Under the pieces are notes generated by a model. That model saw only the letters and a list, made by a program, of their open reading frames with translations, was not told where the DNA came from and ran no database searches. From Trichosphaerium sp. ATCC 40318 (taxonomy: Eukaryota; Discosea; Flabellinia; Trichosidae), in contig JALMLS010000093.1 in NCBI GenBank assembly GCA_038496445.1, positions 620,001 to 684,000 of the forward strand: a DNA stretch of 64,000 nucleotides, given 5' to 3'. The position numbers and the translations under genes are program-made. Positions 23,839 through 34,052 of this stretch are shown piece after piece (the stretch's first letter is position 1; each line of letters starts with the position of its first letter).

Positions 23839-25645
23839 GTTGAAAGATAGTAAATTTGTAACAAGATGATATTGTCAAACATACACAATTTCAAACTCAC
23901 AAGACATAACCGAGATTTTGTATTGGTACAACGATGGGATACAACAAAATCATAGTTAGTGTTACCCTTTACAATGCAGATTTTATAACTTGAGGAACTT
24001 CCGCTCTAACGCTGTAAGATACAGCGATAAAGCACCGCCAATAAAATACATGATGACAATTTTTAACAGTTGTTGTACTTCCCATCTTTTATTCGCACTA
24101 CGCCATGTGAACACTCACATGTGCCTTTGAGCATATATATGGCGCCTTTACAATAGAACGACAACCTTAGTAACCACTGTTAGTCTTACCCTGAGTTACA
24201 ACAAAATATTGTAAACCTTGAGTTGCTTTTTCGTGATCAAAGTACGCTGTTAGCTTTGTATTATTTTGGTAATTTGTCATGCTAACTATGAAACCGTATT
24301 CAACAAACCATTACCTGTATCAGCAACAATGTTTACACAGTTTAAAACAATGTTTTCACAGAAAAATTACAGGGTTATGTTTGATGACACGTGTCATATC
24401 TCTGCTTAAACTACACCTTAATACAGTACCAAATCTTTTATGGATAAATATGACGCTATTTGTACATATTGTGTAACGTCATAGATAAAACCTGGTGCCC
24501 CAGATTTTGTAACAAAACTTGGATAGTTTATTCTTTCTCGTACAAAACAAATCCACAACATGCGAAATTTACAAAAATACTTGATATTTTTGACAAAATG
24601 TCTGGCTATTTGGTTTTTCTGAGGTTTCTATGAAAGTTGGGAAGTTGTCAAAAATCTTGTTGGAGATTATTTTCTGACATTGTGAACATGATACGTTACA
24701 CAGTCCAAAGGAGTGACAGGATATGTTGCTTATGTTGCCTGTTTCACGGGACTTTTATGAGCAGTATAAGGTTGTCACTGGAGTAGATAGTCGTGCTGAT
24801 GTTGTTCAAAGTCCTAAATGTACAGAACAAGAGGCTCAATTTTACCAGGAGGTTGCTCTACCTTTGTAGCGAAAAGCACTAGGTTTTACCGGCAGTAAAT
24901 AATCTCCAACAAGATTCTAGCAACTTCCCAACTTTCACAGCGGTACTTACCTAACACGTTACTTGAAAATAAACGCCTATCCCTCTTAATACCTTTAAAA
25001 CAAAGTAACCACTCTATAGTTTGTTCAAGCACAGTCACCGCTTGAATGTTGAACAGCAACACAAACTCAACATGCAAGCAAATTTCGGTGACTACATTAT
25101 TTTAACCTATTCAACGAAGAAAAAAAAGGTTACCAAGATGCTAAAAGGAAGTAAAATGAATGCTTTTCTTATGCTTTCTGAATCACGGTAAATGTTTGTT
25201 AACATTACAACATTTTTTTAACTTGTTTAGTTTTTGCATCAACTTTTTCCTTCCAGGGCTAGTCATTCAAAAGGGTACCTAGGTGATCTTACTTTAATCT
25301 AAAGCGACGCAATATAGACGCGTCAAGAGCGCGTGTATGTGGTTTTGTACAATGTGAATGAACCAGGGATAGGAAGTACATAGAATGCCAACAACAATAA
25401 AAACCCTTTGCTAGAATTGTTTCTTAACATAAAGTATACATTACATGGTACTAGCGCAGGATAATGGAAGTACCATAGTGGATACGTAAAAAACAACAGT
25501 GGCTAAGAAAAATGCAGTAACAACCCTAACTGTGTTACCACGATGAGTTAAAGTTGTGGTGGAAGAACATGTGATTTTCAAGTTGTTTTTTTTGTTGAAA
25601 AATAAAGGAGACTGAAACATTCAAAACCATCTTTATCCCTTCAAC
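23839..25645. other. Region between the inverted gene pair
   Basis: About 1.8 kb that should hold the upstream regions of both divergent copies. It contains an inverted repeat (24631-24937), short coding-like fragments with no complete gene, and CACGTG at 24388. Both genes have a similar leader just before the ATG (TTCAAC). Confidence 0.4.
24631..24937. repeat. Inverted repeat, arms about 42 bases, spacer about 220 bases
   Basis: The left arm begins TGAAAGTTGGGAAGTTG near 24631 and ends near 24672. The right arm (about 24896-24937) is its reverse complement with three or four mismatches. Both arms translate similarly (SKILLEIIF and ARILLEIIYCR). The spacer holds a short open frame with coding-like composition (FYEQYKVVTGVDSRADVVQ). 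This may be the remnant of a duplicated gene piece or of a small mobile element. No target-site duplication was recognised. Confidence 0.5.
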
Positions 25646-27121
25646 ATGCAACGCTTCCTTCTTTTACTTCTTGGTGTATCGTTTATCGCAACCGCATCCA
25701 GTCTTCTTCTTGATCCATTTACAGCGTTTCAAACAGCAGAAGCAAATGGAACCAATCTTGTTGAAAGCAATACAATCACAGATGTCTCTGTTGTTGGTGG
25801 ACAACGTGAGATGACAGTAACAAGACAACCTGGTCCTGCAGATGCACTAGAATCATCAGCAACAGTTGTAGCTGGCTTCTTAGCTCTATCAAATGATGTT
25901 AGTGTACAAGGGGCAGTATCACTTGCTTACAAAGGCACAAGCGGCAATGGGTTTTCTCCTGTAAACTTGGTTCAAAATGGACAAAGTACGTTACAATCCT
26001 ATATCTTTTTTAATCTTTGAGTACGTTTTCTAACATACCCACTTATCATCACACAACGTATTTTTGTTTTCTCCCTCGCACTATCTAATTACTGTTTAGC
26101 TTGTTGGAACTTTCGAGTTTTTGAATCTGACAACAATATTGAACTTTCATCCACGTTGAGAGATTCAGTATCATCTCAGAATACAACTATCTCAACTATA
26201 CTTGCCGCAGACATAGACTCCCCCGTTGATATTTGTGTTCCGTTCAATGGTGATTTATCTTCTGTTGATCTCGTACAATATGATATTGTTTCTTTGGTTC
26301 CTAATACTGACATCAACGTATTGTATTTTTGCAGTCAACCAGTTGTATCGTGTTGGTACGACCCTTTTTGTTTATTTATTTAGACATTTTACCAAATGTA
26401 TTTTGTACGCCACTTGTGCTAACACGTGATTGTATTATTTTAGGCACACAATAAGTCCTCTTGGAAATGCCAACATCGATGACTTGAATGTTGGTGATGA
26501 AATTGAGGTTTCTGTGATTTGCAGAAACTATGAGGCAATCCCATCTGCAACTCAAGATATCGCTGCGTCATTCGGATTTGATGCGTCAATTGGTACAATG
26601 AGTCAGCCAACATGTACAGGCACCACATCATCAGGTGTTGTAAACAATAATCTTGATTTCACTGGCACTCTCGATGAGACAGATGAAGCATCGTGTACTG
26701 TCACAATAGAAATGATCGCTCCTGGTCAAGTTGATGACTTGGCTGCAAGTGTCACAACAGGTGCAAATGAAAATCCTCCAATTCGATCAAATGAAGGAGG
26801 AAACATGTACGCAAGAGAACTCATCTCTTTTTTTTGGATAACAAATAATCACTAACTATTTTATTGTACAGACAAGGAACTGCAGCCTTCTGTAACCCTC
26901 CAACTCTTTCTACAATCATCGTTCAAGGACAAACTGAACCTCCAACAAGACCTGTTCAACAAAGATGTAGAAATCAAAGAAGATGCTTCCGACTCTCACA
27001 ACAAAACCCATGTATCTTTGCTTCAAATTGTGTTGGTCGTGTTTGCTCAAACTTCTGTTTCAACACTCCAGAATGTTTGTTAGACCCATTATGTGCAGGT
27101 TCATTCTGGGAACAAGTGTAA
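25646..27121 (+). CDS. Secreted beta-rich protein with cysteine-rich C-terminus
   Basis: Four exons: about 25646-25985, 26099-26354, 26444-26807 and 26872-27121. Signal peptide MQRFLLLLLGVSFIATASS. The mature protein is built of beta-sandwich-like stretches, for example VVGGQREMTVTRQPGPADAL, DICVPFNGDLSSVDLVQYDI and NIDDLNVGDEIEVSVICRNY. It ends in a cysteine-rich module (CRNQRRCFRLSQQNPCIFAS, then CVGRVCSNFCFNTPEC). I do not recognise a named family; the repeats of Thr/Asn/Ser strands resemble DUF11-type extracellular domains. A damaged paralogue lies inverted at 22695-23838. The TAA is followed by AATAAA-like sequence. The intron at 26355-26443 contains CACGTG at 26423. Confidence 0.8.
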
Positions 27122-27344
27122 GAATCTTGTAACCACTAAATAAACCACCATTCATCCCGCATACGTTGACTTGCCCTAACAAATGCATTCCATTAGAAAG
27201 GAGAGTTACTTTTTGCTACGTTATACACTGATATCTTTGTACCGTGACTATACCACATGCAGTGTCGTCTCGGACACTATGGTGTCGCTCTTGCGCACTA
27301 ATATTCGTTTACAATCGGATGTTGCCTAATGTTTCCTGAAAAGC

Positions 27345-27663
27345 CACGTGTCTGATCTTCTGTCACTTATCTTAACAATAGCAGTTGCGTTCGCATCTTT
27401 TGGTATTTTTTTTTCCACAAAAGTCTGGCCAATAGTACAATACATTCTGTTGACTTTATGTTATTTACAACTCAAGTTATTTTTACTTTCAATGAAGGTT
27501 TATATATTATTGAAGGTGAAAGAACTTGGCATTTGGGTGAAGATGGCGGTGTCCTTTATTTAGGTACAGATAAGTTTAAAGACACCGTTAAAAAAGGTGT
27601 GATTACATCAATCTCAAGTATTGTCGTAATATTGGTTGTATGTTACCCACACATAGTAGGTTA
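27345..27663 (+). CDS. Possible small membrane protein (uncertain)
   Basis: Two overlapping frames each look partly real. The first (27348 on) encodes a hydrophobic segment (LLSLILTIAVAFASFGIFF). The second (to the stop at 27663) encodes a beta stretch (VIFTFNEGLYIIEGERTWHL) followed by another helix (SSIVVILVVCYPH). They could be joined by a short intron, but no ATG is visible in the first frame. CACGTG overlaps its beginning (27345). Confidence 0.3.
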
Positions 27664-27844
27664 GATTAAGCTCGTAATTATTAATCAAGGCACTATCACG
27701 TGAAACAAGGGCCTATAAATGTTACATGAGTACATTGCATGTGATGCGGGAAAAGGAGAAATGTTGTTTGTCAAAATGATGGTTAAGATTAAGAATAGGC
27801 ATGACTGTACCTGTAGTGTTTGTTGGAGGGATTATTTTACTCTG

Positions 27845-29931
27845 TTATGTTTTCACCGCTTGTCGTATTTTTTGATAGTAAACATCCCCTCCTTTTTGTC
27901 TCCAACGCTTATAAGAATCCGTAAACATTAACTTGAAAATACTTTCTTGAGCAGAATTAAATATGAATTGATTGACTCCTTCTGGGAACTTATAATCGTC
28001 TTCAAACAACGCGTTAACCTACGCAAATACGTAAACAAGAAAATCCACTAAACGATGACATGGTAAAGAAAATACAAGATTTGTTCAGAAACGGAGCGTG
28101 AAGTTCTTTGCAAATCGGAATTTTTTAGTTTTACGAGAAAATGAGTTATATGATTTCTCCTTCGCCTACCGTTTTGTTAACCTCTCCAGGTATATTTATA
28201 GTATCACCAGATTCAAAGTATTTATGATAAATATCAGATGCATGACCAACAAGCTTCTCAGTTGTTATAGCAACATCAGATGCAAACTTATCTTTAAACC
28301 TCTCAATACATTCCCAAAACTCTAAATTAATATCTGAAAGCTCTGTTTTAAGAAAATCCCTGAATGATTCTCTGGCTAGATTGACAGGTATTAGATATCA
28401 CAAAAACAATTATATGAAATTGAAAAAAAAATAAGTAGTGTCACGAAGTGTACCTTCTTTGTCTTTAAGAAGTTCATAAAAAAAAAAAGACTCATCGTTT
28501 TTGCAAGAGACACCTTGTAATGCTTGCTTCTTTATTTCAGTAAGCTCTCTTAACTAATATGATGTTAAATTAGTTTAAATAGTCCAATAAAGGATAGTAC
28601 TAAATAAAAGCAAAGGATCACATCACGTGAACAAAACGGGAAGTTTTAGTTAGTAAAATCCAACTTGGTTAAAGATCAAGTGGTGTGACGTACGTATTCT
28701 TTTGGAATCTTCTGACATTTGGCTATCCAATACATTACATCATCTATGGTTGGTAAATCGAGTACCTAACAGTACAAACTAAGCATCAAACCAGAAAATA
28801 AAACAAATTCTTCCAAAAAAAAACCAAAAAACGATGCTAGTTTTACTCACTTCCTGAGGTAATGGATTATGAGCTATACTTATTTCTTTTAATGCTGGTA
28901 ATTCTCCAATATCATTTGGTATATACTGGAGCTGATTATTATGTAACCTAATTACAAAGAAATGAGTTTGAGCTCCAAATTTTTTGGCCATTCTACATCA
29001 AAAACACGTGCCGGCACGCAAAAAAACAGGAGGTGCTATGTACACGTACCGCAGTGTCTTTAACTTTTTTAAGTTACCAAGATTAGCGGGTAATTTCTGA
29101 ATCATGTTATTGTTCAAAGTCAGCTTTTCCAGTTTGTACAAACTATGAAACTCCTAAATACAATTTATAAGAAAGAAAAAAGAAAACACTGTCAACGATG
29201 CCCAGCATCACAAAAACTGCATAAAAGATGCCCAAAAAAATAATAGCGTATATGGTGGCTAAGTATACATAAAAGTTTCAAGGTATTGGAGCGTATAAAG
29301 CCATTATTAAATGTTAAAAAAACATGTTTAATCAAATGTTTGTACAAAACTCCAAATAAGTGTCATCTACCTACGTACATCTGGTATAGTAGCCAACATA
29401 TTGTTATCAAGTTTTAGTCTCTTAAGATTTATGAGAAGACATATTTGTGGAGGAATACTCGTCAGACTTGCGGAAACAAGTGTCAGTGAAAAAAAGAGGA
29501 ACAAAAAAAAGAATAATTCCTTGACACTTCCCAAGGCGTGGAAATAACGCCGGAATGGTCCAAATATGTACATTTATACAAATCCATTCGCCTAAGAGCG
29601 TTTTGAGAGTATTTTATTGCGAACCTGTTCGAGTTTAGGTGGAGTTCTTTCAACGAAGCAATAAATCTTGGTGCTGTTTCTATTTGCTGCGCAATAGCGT
29701 ATGGTATACGAGTAAATTTATTACGATCAAGATGAATCTACAAAAAGTTGTTAAACGCTCCAAAAAGTTCCTAGATCACACAAAGGCTATTCGGGGTAAT
29801 TTGCTATATGTTTTCCTTACCTTTTGCAATTGTATAAAGTCTTTTAGAGCAAAGTTTGGCTTCATCTCCAACTCCAATAAGTTATGGTGTATTTTTACCT
29901 CCACTGTAAGAGAGGATGTTCCATGACCCAT
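27845..29931 (-). CDS. Leucine-rich-repeat protein with C-terminal RGS domain
   Basis: ATG at 29931 (MGHGTSSLTVEVKIHHNLLE). LRR units follow across several exons: SLKELHLNSN, LTSIPPQICLLINLKRLKLD, KLEKLTLNNNMIQKLPANLG, LHNNQLQYIPNDIGELPALK. After a linker (DVMYWIAKCQKIPKEY) comes an RGS domain: ARESFRDFLKTELSDINLEF, WECIERFKDKF, SDIYHKYFESGDTINIPGEV, and in the last exon SAQESIFKLMFTDSYKRW. The stop is at 27845. RGS domains speed GTP hydrolysis by heterotrimeric G-protein alpha subunits; the LRRs would supply a partner or location. The asparagine in the first RGS helix (DINLEFW) matches the family's SxNLxFW motif. Introns short, with GTACGT and GTGAGT donors; CACGTG at 29005 and 28624. Confidence 0.85.
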
Positions 29932-30555
29932 TGTTATACCCTAGTTTACAAAAATGTCAACAATAACCAAAAAAAAAGCCAATTCGTATGTTGAGGTAAC
30001 GTACGCGTTGTTTTGGGCGTAGAATAATTGATTTTAAATAGTTTAGTTGAGTATCAAGCAGATCTGCTGAAAAAAGATTAAAATAAGTTAAAAAAAGCGA
30101 GCAAATAGCGTACAAGGTAACACGCAATAGCGTGCTATACTTTTCCACCGTTTAGATTTGTTTTAAAGTACAAACAAGCTTAGATTATTACTAACAGGCC
30201 ACAAACGATCTAAAAACAACAAAATACGAACGTGTACGATGACGTGATATGGATAGTTAAGTGTGAACGTAAGTTTTTAAACATTTTCAGTAAACACGTT
30301 TTAACTTAACATTGTTCAGGTGAAGAGCAAGCAAAAGTGTCATAAAAAACTCTTTTACTGACTTTCTGAATGGACCCAACAAAAGTGACAACAGTGCTCA
30401 GTCCGCTCTTATATCTTACTATTGCGAGAAAACCACATATTGGTAGTTTTGGATCTTTTGGTGTACGTCTTTTTTACAAATCTTTTTTTTTTACAAAAAT
30501 GTGTGAATTTTTCTATAACCAGTCAAGTATTCATGGCTTACCAGCGTACTGTACA
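29932..30555. other. Intergenic stretch, nothing firm
   Basis: Frames on both strands here are short and without domains. The region holds the 3' end of the phosphatase gene and the 5' side of the LRR-RGS gene. Confidence 0.35.
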
Positions 30556-32089
30556 CTATGAGTTTGTTTCAGGGACCTTGTCAACATCCATTGGGGTAGC
30601 GTCTGCAGTTGGCTGCACTGTACTGCCTTCATCGCTTTTATTTTCTTCCTTTTCCTCTTTTTTCGCTTCTGGTTCGCTTGATTCCTTTGGCAGAGGCGTG
30701 AACCAATTAAGGAGAGTACTTCCAGGTTTCATGGTCTTGTTAGGTCGTTTTTTAACGCTCTTCTTTACAGCAGGTGTCACTGATGAAGATTTTTTTGGAG
30801 AGCAAGGTTTTGATGATTTTTTCTTTGGAGAAGTATTTTCCGTTGTATTCTTTTCTGATGGTTGTGTTATTTTACGTTTCTTGCGTGCAGGAGCTGCATA
30901 AGCTGGATCGTCGAATGAAAACCGTGTGGCAGTCTAAGTAAGTGTTATTTAGGGTAATAAAAAAAAACATCCAAAAAAAAAAATCAAGAAGAAAAGAGTC
31001 GTACCACACTCTTTCTTTTATTCAGGTGACTTAGTGATTGCTTATTTAGCACTTCTAACTCATATGCACTTAATTGGCGAAGGAATCCATCATTTATAGC
31101 TATCGTGTCGCCTAGAAAGAGTTTTAAAAAAAAAAAGATTTTTGCAAGGTTTTGAATAAAACTACCTGTTTTCTCCTTTAGCAGGTTTATAGCGTTTGCA
31201 AGTGATAAATCGTGATGCTTCATAGCGTATGCAGCAAGAGTAGATACTGATCTGCTCTGTCCTTTTCTACAATGGACAAATATGACATTTTCTTGTTCGA
31301 CATGTTTTTGAATAAATGTACAAGCGTTGCCGAAGTGTTGCTTCAAGTCTTCATCAGGAGAATCATCAACGCTTATACGCATGTAATCAATTGTGGTCAT
31401 GGCTTGATGATAATGCTTTATATCAGCGGTAACGTTAAGGACGGCTTTAACGTTTTTTTTCGCCAAGTTCGTATAATCAAGAACAGCTGTTTTAAAAGGT
31501 TTAGTAAACTGCGCTATTACGCTAATCCACACCGGTAGCAGTGGTGCGCAATCACTGCACACGTCTTGATTTTGTTATTTGCATGTATTCTAACGTACCT
31601 TGGCGTCCTGAGAGGTACACTTTTGGAAATATTTCGATGCCTTCAAAAAGTCTTTTTCCAGCAATTTCTTTTCTCTAACGAAGGCGTGTTAACAACTTTT
31701 AATGTGTACTGTCACGTGCTTGACGTAGTTTTTCTCTAAATTGTAGTTCTATTTTACGTTTTTGTCTCCTTTTCTACAACGAGTATGAGATGTTGACTTG
31801 TGGTTAAACGAAAACTTTTTCGTGAACATTTTTTTGTAAAATCTTACTTCGGCGTTTTGCTTTTTCTCCTCTTCAGTTAGTGGTCTTGACGGCTTTCGCA
31901 CTGTTTTAGAGTTAATAGTTAATTTTTCTGCGCTACAGTACCTTTAGGTGGCTTTGGAAGTTTATGATCTGCAGGAAATTCAAATGACTTTGTAATGGAG
32001 CGTGTACGAGCGCCAGCAGTGGCAGTATTCCAATAAGCTTGAGGGAATAGTTTAGTAACTTGTTTGATGTCAGTTGAATGTACCTCCAT
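30556..32089 (-). CDS. Dual-specificity protein phosphatase with long basic tail
   Basis: ATG at 32089 (MEVHSTDIKQVTKLFPQAYW). A charged N-terminal extension (RPLTEEEKKQNAE) precedes the DUSP fold: KRLFEGIEIFPKVYLSGRQ, KKNVKAVLNVTADIKHYHQA, MRISVDDSPDEDLKQHF. The catalytic loop is HCRKGQSRS, the CX5R signature with the nucleophilic cysteine and the phosphate-binding arginine; the general-acid Asp lies in the DDSPDED stretch. After the domain comes a roughly 115-residue disordered tail rich in Lys, Ser and Pro (ARKKRKITQPSEKN) containing LLNWFTPLP, and closing KVPETNS at 30556. The KKRK clusters could act as nuclear localisation signals. Removes phosphate from Ser/Thr and Tyr of target kinases. 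Confidence 0.85.
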
Positions 32090-32240
32090 CTAAAATACAT
32101 GAAACAGTCTCGTTCATGATGTTGGTATATTGTAGGATTGTTACACTTTGTTTTAAGCTATGTTGCGTTTCAGGCGCGAACGCTGAAAACGGTTACAAAA
32201 CGCCTTAACAGTTTTGGCTTATACATTGTCAGACGTTAGA

Positions 32241-32518
32241 ATGGATGATTCGACTACTTCACCTGTAGCCACAACTGGTAGAAAGACGCGCAGGAAAAAA
32301 AAATATCTGGCAGATGACATGGTGCCAGATGATGGTAAACCTGATTTTTCTGATAGAAATAACTTAGGTACGGCATTTGCGCTATATTACAAAAATTTTT
32401 GTTAGTTTGAGTTTAAATATCTCGCCAGTACTCTAAACACTCGCTTACGCGCTACAAAGTGTCACCAGAGCAAGTTGTACTTCTTTTACCGACGTTAGAA
32501 CCAAATGACAACCCATAA
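32241..32518 (+). CDS. Small two-exon protein, unrecognised
   Basis: Exon 1 32241-32367 (MDDSTTSPVATTGRKTRRKK), donor GTACGG; exon 2 32460-32518, ending VSPEQVVLLLPTLEPNDNP. The phases fit exactly. The product of about 61 residues has a basic centre, an acidic second half and no membrane segment. It lies head to head with the phosphatase gene, about 150 bases apart, so the two may share a promoter. Confidence 0.55.
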
Positions 32519-32585
32519 GTAATATTGTCGCCCCTGACGCACTATCGTGGCGCCAGCCTCCGCTGTGATAAAATTGTATTATAAA

Positions 32586-33093
32586 AAACCTTTAAATTAC
32601 TTTAAATGGTGCAACAACTCGCTTTACGAATACTGGGGTTAACGATAGCCAACAACGGAAAGCAGAAGCCAAATGCGTGGTGACAAGAAGCTTTTTCTCA
32701 GTTTTTGATATCAGCGACTCTCAAGAGTCGCACGTGTTTTTTTTTCGCGATTTCAATGTCGAGATGAAGACAATAATGAACACTGCGTACCATAGGGCAT
32801 TTTACTTGTAAAGTGAAAAAAACTGCGGAAATTCTTTGGTGCTTTGTCTCAACTAGTTTTTGCGATTTCTTTTCAACTGTTGCCCTTTCATAGCGCACAT
32901 GTTGCAGTAAAGGAAGAATACGTTGCTAGAAAGGAATGTGTGCTACTTAGACAAATTAATTGATGTTGTCCAGCGGAATCTTGAGGCATAGCATTGAAAA
33001 CCAGTTTGCTCGAAAATTACGCAACCTATTTGTGCACTACCAGTAAGTATGCCAACGTAACTCTACCTTTCTGTACAACAGGAAATGGCGGTA
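32586..33093 (+). CDS. Possible small protein gene (uncertain)
   Basis: An exon-like piece near 32967-33042 reads GILRHSIENQFARKLRNLFV. Its donor (CA then GTAAGT) joins in phase to the acceptor CAACAG at about 33082 to give an ending HYQKWR and a TAG. A candidate first exon begins MVQQLALRILGLTIANNG at about 32606. The middle is not resolved. The short basic helical protein would suit a mitochondrial subunit, but that is a guess. Confidence 0.25.
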
Positions 33094-33099
33094 GAGAAA

Positions 33100-34052
33100 C
33101 CTAGCAACGCACTTGCGTGGGTGCCATACACTCAAAAGTTACGTATCGTTGTACTGATTTCCCTTTTCATTGCTCTCAGGCTAAACTCATGTTGTTTGCG
33201 AAAATGTAACGTGTGCTATGGGACACCAAAAGGTACTGATAAAATACTAAACTTACACGTATGCGTGATCGTCTCACAAGGCGTATTTGAATACGGCGTG
33301 CCGTCTGTTTAAACTAGCGCGTTAGCAAGTTCCAAAACTAAATCCCTTTTCGTGAGATATTGTCTCAATACTTACACTTAGAACTGTTTCAGGGCGCTGG
33401 TGTAAGCTTGTTTACTTGCGTTGTTAGGGTTTCGCGGTGCCAAGCAGTACACATTTTATCCTCGAATGGTAACCTCTTCGCCTTCTTAAACTTTTTTCTT
33501 GCTATAGTTTGGTTTAAAAACACCCAAAATGCGATCAGTATAGCGAATGGTAGTGATTGAAGGTATATGAAAGCGCCATGGGGCAAACAATATCCCTCCA
33601 ATTCACACAACGGAAAAAATTGGAGGAAATGAATACGTGTTTTCCAAATTGTACAATAAGATGGTGTACAGTATAATGTTGGACTGCTCTTACGACTTGC
33701 GCACAAGTATGCGCTAGTTGCCGCAGACGAGACTAAATTGTCACAATAATTACCTTACACGAATCGCGTCTATAAAATCATGCCCAAGCAACGCAAGTAG
33801 CGTTCAAAAATAGCGTACACATAGATGTTCCCGAATGTGATTTCTAGTTTATTTATATTATACTAACAGATACAATACTAGTGGCAACAGCTCTTGATAG
33901 CATATAGCTTTAAGAACAAAGTAAGCAACTCTTGCCACTTTAGCTTTATTCGCTTCTATTTTTTCGTAAAATCACGTGTCCATGGACATCCAAAAAATAG
34001 TGTTTTCGAAATCTATTACTTGATACGCTATTGCTAACTGTACCCTTGTAGA
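33100..34052. other. Intergenic region with one weak minus-strand candidate
   Basis: A minus-strand frame (about 33600-33420) encodes one hydrophobic segment followed by a basic stretch (LIAFWVFLNQTIARKKFKKA). It could be a small membrane protein, but no start was found. CACGTG at 33973, about 80 bases before the start of the Reeler gene. Confidence 0.3.

Noticed and set aside
27719-27931. Plus-strand frame with a membrane-like segment
   Set aside because: It overlaps the last exon of the LRR-RGS gene, which has clear RGS motifs on the other strand.
30422-30901. Long plus-strand frame of 159 codons
   Set aside because: It is the mirror of the Lys/Ser-rich tail of the phosphatase; its Phe/Ser richness is what the complement of such sequence gives.
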